Of a stretch of DNA of 64,000 nucleotides, positions 13,140 to 24,600 are shown piece by piece (position 1 is the stretch's first letter; each line of letters starts with the position of its first letter). The stretch is taken from positions 1,488,001 through 1,552,000 of the forward strand of contig PUFA01000285.1 of assembly GCA_003508835.1 (NCBI GenBank), in the 5' to 3' direction. Below the pieces are notes generated by a model. That model ran no database searches. It saw only the letters and a program-made list of their open reading frames with translations, and was not told the DNA's origin. The position numbers and the translations under genes are program-made. This DNA is from Eonycteris spelaea. Lineage: Eukaryota; Chordata; Mammalia; Chiroptera; Pteropodidae.

Positions 13140-14040
13140 TGGAGTCAGCCTGATCCACATGCAGTTCTGTTTTTCCTCTCTCTGGTCATATGATCTTGGG
13201 CAAGTTGCTTGTCTCTGTGTTTGCTGTACTTCTCCCCTGTACTATGGTGATAAGAACAACTCTGAGGTCCTGGGTACAGGATAACAAGCATGAGCCTTCT
13301 AGTAAAATGCCTATTACATAGTAGGCTGTTCTGATGATCTGAATTAACAGCCTGGTTTCATCCTGCCTGGCAGTGGGACGTGGACAAGCTGCTTAAAGCC
13401 TTGGGCCTCAGTTTCCTCATCTGTGAGATGAAGGTCTAGCCCCATTGGCCTCAACAGGTCAAGTTAAGTTTCAGGATTGGAGTGGAACAGGTATCAATAA
13501 ATGCTTGTCCGCACCTCCAGGGCAGGAAGTGTCACATGTGAGGACCAGGGACAGACAGGCTCCGGGCCAAGACTCCTGGGGTACTTAGAGGCCCAAGGAG
13601 CCTGGACAGGCTACTAAGACTGTCTCGGGATTTCTGTGCAACCCTTCAGGCCTGAGCCTCCATCAGAAGCAAAAGAGCTTGGAATCTTAACAGAAAGCAG
13701 TGAGGGAGCTAAGGGGTGATTTGTTTTGCTCAGAAGAAGGGTGTTGCAAAATATTTTAATGGGAGCATGTGCAGGAAAAGACAGGGAAAACTGTCTGTAT
13801 CTGACAGTTCCAGCAATAGCTCTGCCATTACCAGTGACCCTGGCATCTCTCTGAGCCTCAGTTTTCCCATGTTTCTCACCTTGCTGGGGTGAGGTGATTC
13901 CACAGCTGTCCACTGAGTACCAGAATACTTTGCTGACCAAAGCAAAGTCACTGCCTCCATACATCTTTCATTGGAGCGAGTCCATGAGATGATGTGCTTC
14001 AAAGATTAGCATATAGTAAGTGCTCTAAAAATGGTACTTT
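13140..14040 (+). repeat. Three MIR SINE copies
   Basis: Sense MIR landmarks recur: about 13,140-13,335 (tatgatcttgggcaagttgc, cctattacatagtagg), 13,345-13,510 (cctcagtttcctcatctgtg) and 13,800-14,040 (ctctgagcctcagttttccc, gcatatagtaagtgctc). Confidence 0.7.
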
Positions 14041-14814
14041 CTATATTGCTAGAGGAGCTAATATGTATGAATTCACCCTTTAATACTCGTGAGTGGTGAC
14101 AATTTAAATTGAGCAATTGAGTCCCGCCCTCCCTCACAGTCTTGTCCTTCGTATGCTGCAACTTCTGAACCTGATCCTGAGTGAGGGCTCCTGCCTCCCT
14201 ACTATCTCCTCAAGGATAGCTTCTTACTGCCCTAAAGTACCACTTCGGCCAGCTCAATGCTGGGACAGAAGGAACCAGCCCCAGGCCCTGCTTTGGAGCA
14301 GCACAAGTCTGATGGAGAGGCAGATGTGGCCACTGGCAGAGTAGGAGTCCTGATGAGAGGGGTTGAGTAGGGGCACTGGGGGTGATGGTGCCAGGGAGAA
14401 CCTCTCCTCCTGTTGTCAGAACTGGTCCTCCTTGAAGGAGGGTAGAAATGATTCAGGTGTAGAAGGCAGGGAAGAGCATTCTTCGCTGCAGGAACAGCTT
14501 TTGCAAATAAAGGTCCAGGGAGGAGAGCTTAGGCTGGGAGTGGCTGGACTGGGGAGATGTTTGGGCAGTTCCTCACTTAAGGGGAGCCTTAGCAGGGTTT
14601 GGAGCTTGTCAAGCCCTGTGTTTTAGGACTCTCTCTGGCTGCAGTGTGGAGGAACTGGGGGCAGGAAGCACAGAGGAAAAGATGGGGCAGAGAGGGTCTC
14701 TGATGCTGCTCAGGGCTCCAAAGAGTGGCCCGCTGACGTTCAGTACCATACCGGAATTGGCCACCAGAAGGCGCTGTGAATCAGCAAGCTGTGGAGGACC
14801 CTGCCTGTGTCAGG

Positions 14815-15010
14815 CGTTGCAGCTAGCGCTGCTGTGCATGTGGATTGTGTCTGCGAATGTACTTGAGCCTGTGTGGCTACTTCATGTGCATGCACAATCT
14901 TGTGGACCCTGCTGTGTTTATGTGGGTTGTGCGCACGTGTATTTGGGGTGTGTGGACTTACACGGGTGTGAAAGAGGGGTTGGGACTGTGCAAAGGCCTG
15001 TGAATGAGCA
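14815..15010 (+). repeat. Degenerate TG-rich repeat
   Basis: Dense tgtg and gtgtgc steps (tgctgtgcatgtggattg, gtgcgcacgtgtatttgg) without perfect periodicity: an old (TG)n microsatellite. The overlapping Cys-rich frame is a by-product. Confidence 0.5.
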
Positions 15011-15079
15011 TATGCAAGAATGCACATAGCTGAGAACCAGAGCCCCATCATCTCCCACTACTCCAGCTGTACTGTTATT

Positions 15080-15450
15080 CCCCTATAAGCCATTCACTTC
15101 AGCGCCTTTGCACATGATGTTCTCTCTGCTTGGAATGTCTACCCCAGACATCCTCATGACTCCTCCCTCATGTCTGTGCTTACATGTTATCATCCAGTGA
15201 GGCTTTTCCTGATCCTCCTCTTTAAAATTACAGCCCCCATCCCTAGCCACAGTCCATGTCCCCATCTCTCATTTCCCCAGGAGCACTTATCATCCTGTAA
15301 CAGACTATAATTTCACTTAGGCATTTTGCTTGTCTGGCTTGCCCACCAAGCTGTCATCTCTTGAAGGCAGGGAGTTGTATCTTGTTTAGTTCTGTGCCCT
15401 CTGTGCTAGGCACAGTAAATGTTCAATAAATAGTTGTTTAATGAATTAAT
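15080..15450 (+). repeat. L2 LINE 3' end
   Basis: Sense L2 from gcctttgcacatgatgttc through cttgaaggcagggagttg to ttcaataaatagttg, the complete 3' terminus. A second, shorter L2 piece lies at 15,860-16,110 (ctcctctgaggagccttccc). Confidence 0.8.
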
Positions 15451-16169
15451 GGGCTTCCCAGATCCTTCAGACCATTCTATCTCCAGCCCTCTGTCACCTC
15501 AGGTCCTGCCCACTGCAGCTCACACCCACATCATGACTTTGGCCATACCCCTTTTCACCTGTGACTCAGTTTCCTGAGTCTACAGAGAGGGTGTTTGGGA
15601 TCTTTCTTCTAGGAGTCAGGGTAAGAGGTAGCCTGTTGTGACCCTGTCAAATGCACCTTCTAGTTTCTGAGTGGTTGTGGAGTTCCCCAGCCTCACTGTG
15701 CTACTTAGAGGCAGAGAGAGGTCAACAGGTGTTGCTGCAAACAGCTAGGAAGAGAAAAAGAGGCTCTCTAGTAGTACTCCCTACCCCAGCAGCAATGTAG
15801 CTCTGAACCCCAGCATGGCTATGAGAGTGTGGCCTCTTTCATACCTCTAAACCTTTCCAGGAGACTTTCTTGCTTCTCCACCTGACAAGCTCCTACTAAT
15901 CCTTAAAGGTCCAGTGTCAAAGTCACCTCCTCTGAGGAGCCTTCCCTGACTTCACCCAGGTGGAGTCTGGCACCTTCCTGGAACTCTTGCTCATGCATCT
16001 ATTTATAGCACCCCACACAAGTTTTGTGATTCTTGGATCTGTCTGTCAGACTCTCTGACAAACCCTGTCAACTCCTCCAACTGGAGGGCCTTGTCTGAGT
16101 CATATGGGCACCTAGGAGACTGGCATGGGACTAGAGTCATTTCATTGATGTTTATGGCATGCGTTTCAT

Positions 16170-16640
16170 CCTTCCTTTGTTCATTCTTCAAATATTTATT
16201 AGGCACCTACTATGTGGTAGGCCCTGAGCTATGCATTAGGAATGCAGGAGAGAATGAGTTTGGAAGATTCCTGCCCAGGAGGGACCAATAGTCTAGAGGG
16301 AGAGCCAGATTAAAAATGGTAAATAAGAAAGGCATTGGAGGGATGAGTGCTGTACAGAGAATTAAAACCTGAGGATGACTAGGGACTCTTAGGGGAGTTC
16401 ATTTAAGAGGTGGCCTGTAGGATGAAAGGAGACAGCCCCAGGAATCATGTTGGGAGGGTAGCAGGGAAAGATGTTCTAGGCAGAGGGAATAGCAAGGGCA
16501 AAGGCCCTGAGGCAGGACCAGTATAGGTATATTCTAGGGGCAGCACTAAGACCCCTGTACAGAGCAAGGAGAAGAAAAGGTGAGAGAGAGCATGGGAGGA
16601 ACAGAAGTCTGAGTGGTCAGCAGGGCCTGAACCCTGAAAA
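16170..16640 (-). repeat. L2 LINE 3' region
   Basis: Antisense L2: aaatatttattaggcacc, ctactatgtggtaggccc, a diverged middle, then gcaaaggccctgaggcagg. MIR copies follow at 16,850-17,015 (-) and 17,690-17,885 (-; ttttacagaagcggaaac). Confidence 0.75.
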
Positions 16641-18040
16641 CCCACCGGGCCAGGCTTACAGTCTTGGTAGGGAGGTAGCTGCTGCTGGGTGCCCATTTTA
16701 TAGATGGGTAGCCTCAGGTCTTGAAGGGAAATGACTGGCCCAAGGTCATGTGGCCCATTTGGGACAGAGTGCTCTGGGCCACTCCAGACACCTAGGAGTG
16801 GTAAAGCGAGTGTGGCTTCCTATAGGAGGTGGCCCACAGGGTGTATACAAATATTTCTGGGCATCTAGTGAGTGCTAGGCCTTGAGCCAGGCACTTCCAA
16901 CCCTGAGCTCATAGACTGATTTCAAAGAGACCTCATTGTCTCCATGGAACACACATAGAACTGTTCAGTGATTTCTAGTAAGTGGCAGAGTTGACATTCA
17001 AATCTATACCTGAGCCCATAGCTCATGACTTTCTACCCACTGCCTAGAAAGAGTGAGCAAGAGATGCAGGAAGAGAATAAGGATAATTATAAGCTCTCCC
17101 AATCCCCCTTTATCTCATCTGGCCCTCTCCATCACTGTAGGTGGGGCCCTGCAGGGATCACCCCTGTTTTACTAATGCGCAAGCAGATGTCAGCCCCCTG
17201 CTCCAGGAGTTTCTAGCAGGTGATGGAATCTGCCTCCATAACAAGAAGTCACTGGCAAGCCACACCATCATGCCTGCCTGGAGGCAAAGGGCTGCCCCTC
17301 GACTTTTGTAAGGTACTTCCTGGCTTCACTAGTCCATGGCTTTCAACCGAGTCTCCTGATCCCAGCACCAGATCAGTCAGTGCCTCTTGAAATCCACCAA
17401 GGCTCCATATGGGAGCAGAAGTGAAGATTGACTGATCTGGCCATTATACAGATGAGCAGATTGAGGCCCCAAGGGGAGAGGAGAGCTTGCTGACTGGAGT
17501 AAAATGCATTGAAATGCTATCTTACTCCCTCCAAGACTCAGTTTCACCATATGCAGAACGGGAGACAGTAAGACAAAACTATTAAAGCTCATTTGCGGGC
17601 TTCACTTTCACCACTGTGTATCCCCATAGTTGGGCCTGATGCACCGTGGACGCTCAGTGGATGTTAGGTGAAGCAGGGAATGTGCGCATGCTGGGTATTG
17701 TGCTAAGCCTTTTCCAACGTTCAGTCAACAAATACTGTCCGCAAAAACCCGGGTCTGTTCTCATCAGCAGAGCCAGGAGACAGGGCTTTTACTGTCCCTC
17801 TTTTACAGAAGCGGAAACTCAGGCTCGGGGGTTACCTGACTTGCCCAAGGTCACCGCTAGAAAGTAGCCAAGTCGGTATTTGGCCCTGATCTCACCCCGG
17901 GGCGCACTTTTAACCCCTCCGCAGCACCCTACCTTCCGGGTTCCCAGGACCGCTGCTGGGCCACTCTAGGGTATCTGGGTTTTTCTTACAAGATTACTCA
18001 CCCCGGGCGGGCCCACAAAGCGCACAGGCGCGGCGTAGCG

Positions 18041-18083
18041 GGCTGGGCGGGGGGTGGGGGGGATGGGGGGAGGCACAGGGGCC
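18041..18083 (+). promoter_or_regulatory. G-run block with G-quadruplex potential
   Basis: At least four runs of three or more G separated by 1-3 bases (ggg, gggggg, ggggggg, gggggg). It satisfies the usual G4 pattern on the + strand, about 500 bases upstream of the start codon. It also contains an Sp1/KLF-type gggcggggg. Confidence 0.55.
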
Positions 18084-18095
18084 GGGCCTAAAGCC

Positions 18096-18350
18096 TGACA
18101 GGCGAGAGGCGGGCTCCGCAGGTCTGGAGAAGTGGGCGGGAAATGCGTCTTGACAGGCAGTTGTGAAGGACACGGCTCAAGCCTAGAAAGGGGAGGAGCC
18201 TGACTGGGCTTGGGTTTCCCGGTTGGCGGGCTTGACAGACAGTAAGGGGAGCCGGATTCTGGGCCTGCAGAGGGCGAGGCTTGTGCTTGACAGGCAGGGT
18301 CAGGCCGGCGTTTGATAGGCAGGGGACGGGCCCTGGAGACTGGCAGGCCA
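18096..18350 (+). repeat. Decayed array of TGACAGGC-type motifs in the promoter
   Basis: Related decamers recur at 18096 (tgacaggcga), 18151 (tgacaggcag), 18233 (tgacagacag), 18288 (tgacaggcag), 18313 (tgataggcag) and 18341 (tggcaggcca), usually preceded by ct or tt and followed by G-rich sequence. Spacing is irregular (25-82 bases), so this is either an old degenerate tandem repeat or a cluster of sites. The TGACAG core is the half-site of TALE homeodomain proteins (MEIS, TGIF). Confidence 0.5.
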
Positions 18351-18355
18351 ATCGG
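18347..18355 (+). promoter_or_regulatory. CCAAT box (NF-Y type)
   Basis: The motif gccaatcgg matches the extended NF-Y consensus. It lies about 230 bases upstream of the start codon inside the CpG island, suiting a start site some 60-100 bases downstream. Confidence 0.6.
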
Positions 18356-18501
18356 CACGCGGGGTCGGGGCCTGCGCCAGTGCCATCCGACCCAGGCTCC
18401 CGCGGTGCTTCACAGTCTGGCTCCGGCGCCGCCCGTCGCGGTCACCATTCTGCTCCGCCCGCCTCTGCTCCTGCTCGGCGTCCGGGTCCCCGTCCGCAGC
18501 C

Positions 18502-18546
18502 ATGAACGCGCTTCTCCCGAGTCGAGCCCGCTGTGTTCTAGATTAG
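18502..18546 (+). other. Upstream open reading frame, 14 codons, in MAP2K3 5'UTR
   Basis: The ATG at 18502 has G at -3 (gccATGa), runs 14 codons (MNALLPSRARCVLD) and stops at TAG 18544-18546, 31 bases before the MAP2K3 ATG. It is in the transcript only if transcription starts upstream of 18502, as the CCAAT position suggests. The peptide looks unremarkable; a regulatory effect would come from the act of translation. Confidence 0.45.
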
Positions 18547-18577
18547 TCCCTGCTGTCGTCCCCGGACTGCCTGCACC

Positions 18578-18626
18578 ATGGAGTCGCCCGCCTCGAGCCA
18601 GCCTACCAGCATACCCCAGTCCAAAG
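18578..18626 (+). CDS. MAP2K3: MAP2K3 coding exon 1
   Basis: Encodes residues 1-16 (MESPASSQPTSIPQSK) plus the first base of Gly17. The ATG has C-rich flanks and G at +4, a good initiation context. The donor gtagga at 18627 is acceptable. The exon lies inside the CpG island and follows a short uORF ending at 18546. Confidence 0.95.
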
Positions 18627-21600
18627 GTAGGAGCAACCCACCGTGACTGCGGCTTGACCACTGCGCCCAATTTGGGCCCAGGCTGCGAACCCTGACCTTT
18701 GCGTGATCCTACCCCAGCCCGTTCCGGACCTAGGTGGCACGCTGGCCAAGGAAACCCACCCTGTTCGGATCTGGTCCCAGCCTGGGACCTCACCCGGATT
18801 CCCGATTTAGGCCTTGGAACTGCACCCAGGCCCGAACTTAGGCTAGGATCTTGTTCTGATCACCCCGCGCCAGGTCAGGAACCTCACTCTGACCTTCTCA
18901 TTTAGGCCTGAATTGCACCCCGGACAGGAACTCTCCCAGTCTGGGTTCCTCAGCTGGACCCAGGTGGGATTCACTCTGATCCTGCACTCTTCCACACCGG
19001 GGTCGCAGGGCTGTGACCATGCTGGGATTCGACTGACTCTCTGTTTGGGCCCCAGCGGTGCTCTGCTGCTGGGGACCTCATTGTAACCTGCTCACCCTCT
19101 CCCGTGGGTTGTCCTGGTTACACTCTAGCTCAGAACTCCCTGTCCTCTCCCCCAACTCTCCCCATCTTTGTAGGCCCCACATTGCCCTATCCCTGGCTGT
19201 CCTGTGTTCCATCCTGCAGCTCTGTCCCCTGGGAACTTCTCTTGGCCTCCAACCCCACCCTAATGCACAGGCCCCTCTCCATGGGTTCCTTCTTGTCATG
19301 ACTTGCATGCTTCTCTCCGCACTTGGGGACCTCACCCTGCCGCCCCTACCCCAGTGTTTCCAGAGTTGATTGCTACCAGGCCTGCGCCTGGGTCCTGGGC
19401 CAGCTGCCAGCCCAGGGTGCTGGCTGTGTAATGGGCTTATTCTTGTCTTCTCCAAGTATCTGGCCTTCCTGGAAATTTTTGTGAGGTGGCGGTTGCGGTG
19501 GCAGCCGGATTTTCATGCGGAGGGGGAAGGATGAGACTTGGAGGGTGGAAGGGGGATTTTTTTGCAGGAAGAGGAAAGGATGTTTTTGGCATGTCGGTGT
19601 CTCAGCAGGCTGGATTACGCGAGAGATTTCCAAATCGGACATAGCTGTAACGAGTGGACTGCCTCACCCCAGCAGCAGGAGTGTCACTGGTCCTCAGTTT
19701 CCTTATCTATAAAATGGGAATCATCGCATCTATCTTCTGTGGACTCGAGTATAATGTGAGGCAGTGAATACTAAAGAGTTTTAAGCAAGCGTGGTGGTGA
19801 GATGAAGACCTCAGCATAGTGCCTGGTGCATAATAGGTGCTTAGGAAGGGAAGGTTGCTGTGCAGGCCTGTTATTGTTACCATTTTTCTTTCTGGAAAGG
19901 GCTCAGCCACGTGGGGTCAGGGCCTTGCCTCTGCTTGGGTTGCAGCTGCAGAGTTGGGGAGGGAGGTAACAGCTGGTATTTAGTGGGTCCCTAATTAGGG
20001 ATTGTTCCTCTTTTTCTCTGTAGGGACCCAGGCAGAAGGAGGGTATGTGGGATTCTGTGGTGGCTGTGAGCCAGGGCCCAGCTAGCTGGTGGGCAGGGCA
20101 GTTATGTCTTACATAAGTGGGAGGTCGGATCCCTGACCATTGCCCAACCACTGTGAGTAACTCAGGAGGCACTCGATGGGGGGAGGTGGCTGGGGAGAAC
20201 TAGTATCGCACAGACCTTGTAGAGCTTGAGAACCAGGAAATCATAAGCTCTACTCTGGAGAAGTGGGAAATCAGACACTTCTTTTCTCAAGCTTAGGGTC
20301 TAGGCCTGGCTTGGTTAGTGCAGTGGAATTTAGGGCAGATCCCTCAATCTCTCTGGGCCACAATGTTTCATGGGCAGAAGGAAGAGGTTGGAAGCAGTCT
20401 TTGTTGTCAAATGTCCTTTCAGCTCTTCCAGGCAGGGAATGCCTCATCAAAATAAAAGTTTAAGTTGCAGGATTGTGAAGGGAGAGGGGCATGGGTGTGA
20501 AAGGAAAAAGCATTTTGAGGAGACACTGCTTGGTTCCCCCTATGCTGTGCGACTTGAATTCTGGCATTGCCCTCTCTGAGCCTTTCTGCAGAGAAAGGAC
20601 CAGGATGAACTTCCAGTTTGTGAGTTCAGGTAACAGATAATGTTGGATGGGTTGGATGGAGGGTTAGGGGCCTCCCAAGACCCAGAGACTCTGCAGCCTC
20701 TTTGGGGTCTGTGAAAGGATATAGTGGCAGAGCCACAATGCCCCCTCAGCAAACATTCCAAGAGCTCCCACCTACCAACTTTTTTCCCCTTGTACCATGA
20801 ACTCTTCATTTATTCCTCACAGCCCCATTTACAGATGAGGAAACTGAGGCTCAGGTATTTAGTGCCTTGCCTGAGATCACACAGTTGTGACAGATGGAGC
20901 TAGGGTTCTACCTAGGACTGTGTATCTTCAAAGACCTCTCCAGTGCACCTCTATTCCTGTGCTGGATGCTTGAGCTGATCTGGTGGGGCACTCCCTTCCC
21001 CCATTACACCTGTATCCAGCAGGTATCTCCTCTAGTCCATGCCCAGCCTGAAGGACACACTAAGCTAGAGGCGATGCCTCTCATGTGCACAGCCCTTTTA
21101 CAGTTGGTACATTTATACTCACTGCAGCCCCACCCATTTGACAGATGGCAAAACCAAGGTCAGACCAGGGTACAGGGTGGCTGGACTGAATTCACAGAGC
21201 TGGGTGCTCACCAGTGCTCTCCCCATCCTGGGCACAGGCCCCAGTATTGTGCTCCTCTCTGATTCCTAAGAGGAATTTGAACAAAGCAGGGTATGGTTTA
21301 CATTTGACCTTAAGGGAACTTTATGTTTGAACTTCTTGCCTTGCAGTGGGTACCCTGCCTCATCCTCCATGCCACCGGCCTGGGGAGTTTTCTGTGAGTG
21401 CTCTAGGCTCCAGGCCCCAGAATCCTGCTGGCTTTCCCTGGCCTTCTTGCCTATGTGCCATCTTTGGCTAGGGTCAGAGGCTAAGGGTAGCTGGCACTGG
21501 GCCAGGAGGCGGCGGGGAGGGGTCACATTTGGTCCTGCATGGTCTAGGTCTGCTGCCTCAAGCCACATTCATCCTTGGAGGCGCCACTGCTCCTGCTTTA

Positions 21601-24600
21601 CTGTGACTGCTGCCCATGTGGGTACTTTATGGTTGATCTTTATGCTGCTCCCAGGAGCCAGATAGGACACTGAGGCTGAAAAGAGCACTGCCTGTGTGCT
21701 GGCCTTGCTGGCCATGGCTGATGCCCTACCTCCACACCCCCCACCTGTCCTGTTCCTTCCCAGCTGTTGGAGGGTGGCACCTTGGGGACTTCCCCCACCC
21801 CTGGCATGACACACAGGAAATTATCAGCCAGCCTGTAGCTTGGGGCCTGAAGGGATCAGAGTTCTCAGTTGTCTGTGTGTGGAGAGAGCCAGGGCAGCAG
21901 AAGGTTTCCGGTGGGTGACTCAGCCGGCACTGTTGCTGACTCACCTGCTGGGCATGTCAGCCAGCTGGCTGCTGCTGCTTAAAGGGGTTATGGCCTGCTG
22001 GCTGGTGGGTAAGAAAGGACCTGTGAGCTCTGGGCTCACAGGCCATCATATGGCCTTGAGTTGGGCACTGGACGTGGTCCCCTTCCTGCCCCTCAGACTG
22101 GGCTGGGACCCCTGGGTAGGCACTCCTGTGCCTGTATCCACCTCACCCAGGAACTTCAGTTAGGCAATGGCCCTGCTTCCTCTTGCTTGAAGAGCAGGAG
22201 CAGATGGTGGTGGCTGTTCACCGTCCTTGGCACAGGGGCTCCTCAGGCTCATATGTGCTGTTGGTGGTTCTGGGAGGCTGAGGAGCAATAGGTGGTGCAG
22301 TATTGGCCTGAGCTTGGGAAGACAGGAGTATGGAAAGCTGAAGACTGTATTCAAATCCCAGCTTAGCCCCTTTTGCTGTGTGACGTGGGACAAGTCATGT
22401 GTGTAGTACATTAACTGCACTCTCAATGATTTCAATCTCCTGGGTGTGGCTCACCTTTTGGATGAGAGGCCTCGGTTTCCTTATCTGAAGAATTGGAATG
22501 GGGACCCCACCTGCCTGTCTTGCTGGCAGCCACAAGGATGGATGTAGACAAACTCATTCCACTCTTGCTAAGCGTCAGGTACTCGGCACAGCAAGACTGC
22601 CCTCTGCCCACCTCTGCCCACGAAGAACCTGGTGAGACAGGAAGTGGGGGCGGAGCTTGAGCGGTGGGGGTGGATGGGCCTGCATTCGAATTCTGACTCG
22701 CTCTCTGCTTTGAAACTTCAAACTTCGTTACATGCCCTCTCTGACCCTAAGTCTCCTCTTTTGTAAAGTGGGAGTACATACCCCTCCCTTGCAGGGTGGT
22801 AGTAAAGACTGGGGATAGTGTTTGTCAAACAAATGACATCTGTTATTATTTTCTTATTGCTATGGTCATGGCGGTTGTTCATTGGTGGATGAATAAACAG
22901 GACTGGGATTTCTGATGATGGACTTGTAAGCTCTGTGACATGAGGATGCTCTGGCTGCAGGGTCCTGTAATGCCAGCCAGAATGTACTAGGCTGTTTACT
23001 CAATGGTCCCCAAGCTGGAGCTAGGGGCTCCCATTGCCTCTTGAGCCTTCCTGCAGAAGACTGGGTGCTACAGGTCTGCATCCCCCGAAGTATGGGGAGG
23101 TGTGAAATAAGGAATCAGGAGGATGGAGCCTCCTAGGCAAGCCCCTCAGCTGGTAGAACTTCATGCATGCCAGGCTTGGTGTGGCTGCAGGGATGTAGGG
23201 GTGAGTGAAGAGTACCTCGACTCGAAGAGCTCCACTTGGGGAACAGAAAGTAGCCTTGGCAATAGTGGTTCTAACAGTCCAGACCCAAGGCCAGGTGTGC
23301 CAGTGGACAGCGGGTTCAACCTGAGGGATATAGGGCCTTAGCAACCATGGGCAGATCTCAGGAGGGATACCTTGTCACCATTTGGTCCCAGAGGAAGAAC
23401 ATTGGAGAGCAGCACAGAAGATGCCACACAGAGAGAGCCCCATCGGGCCGGACGGGGTGGTGAGACAGGCCTGTGGAGCTCCCAGTGGTGGGGCTCATAG
23501 CCTCTTGGCATTGCCCACATAAGTCAGGCCTGCTCGCTTAGCTGCTTCTGTCAGTGCTTCCCCCAGCAGTGGCCATGGAAACCCCAAAAAGTTTCATGTA
23601 AAGGGCGCGAAAAGCAGACAGGGCTGGGCAATGGCAGTGGCAGCCTGGTAGGCCCCTGTGCAGTTCATAGACACCAAGCTGGGGCCAGAAACCAAGTCCA
23701 GAGAATGTCACCAGCCTCACCCTGAAGCAGCTTTCCTCCCCACCACCCCTAGCCCTGGGCACAGGTTTCTGTCACCTTCTCCCTGCCTTGAGTGTCTCTC
23801 TCTGGGCCGTCATGACTAAGCTGGCATCCCAGGGGGCTGCCCTGCCTTCTCTGCCCCTTTCCCAGCTGGCACCCTGCCCTGTAGTGGCGCTGTACCAACC
23901 TTCCTGCCATGTCTGGACGGGGCCTGCACCTGCTGTGCTGACACCTCGCGGCTGAGCCCCACCCTGGCAGGTGGGCTTTCCATTCCTTTTTAATTTTTAA
24001 TTGTAAATATATCTCAAACACCAAAGGAATGTATAGAATGTATCTCTATTCTTTAAAGAATAAAAATGAAGTGAATTCTGTGTATCTAATGCTTAGGTAA
24101 AGAAATGAAACATTACCGTGTCCCTGAAGTCCCCCTGGAATCGCATCTCCCTAACAACTGTTCTGACTTCTTGTATTAGTCATTTCTTTATTTTTATTAT
24201 ATTTAATTTAAATTTTTTAAAATTATTTTTTGAGAATTTTTATACAAGTTTATTTGAGCCAAACTGACAATATGTGCCAGGGAGTAAGATCTCAAATGCT
24301 CCCTTTTTATTTTTTTAAATCTTAATTAACTTACAAGTGGTATGTTTAAGCTCTCTGTCCTACGGAATCCCTACCATGGCCAGCGTCCATACCATGGTGC
24401 ATGGAGCTAGCACTGCTATGTGGTGATGGGGAGAGTCCAGAGCCAGCCAGTCCGGTTTTGGACAGTTTCCTCCACGCACGAGCTGCGTAGCCTCAGTTCC
24501 CTCATCTGTATTGTGGGGATGAGACTAGAACCTAAATTGCAGGTTTGCTACGAGGATTCAGTGGGTTAATATAGGGAAGTGGTAAGTAGGGGGCTGCTTC

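Larger units (their letters stand above)
17880..18720 (+). promoter_or_regulatory. MAP2K3: CpG-island promoter of MAP2K3
   Basis: CpG and GC content rise sharply from about 17,880, peak over 18,340-18,560 and fall within intron 1. Seen: GC boxes (for example gggcggg at 18134-18140 and reverse copies near 18455-18465), a CCAAT box at 18347-18355 and no TATA box. This is a standard housekeeping-type promoter. Transcription probably starts between the CCAAT box and the uORF (roughly 18,400-18,490), by inference. Confidence 0.8.

Noticed and set aside
18312..18793. Overlapping 127-codon frames on both strands through the CpG island
   Set aside because: GC-rich DNA lacks stops; the true exon 1 frame is fixed by MAP2K3 homology and the other frames have no family resemblance.
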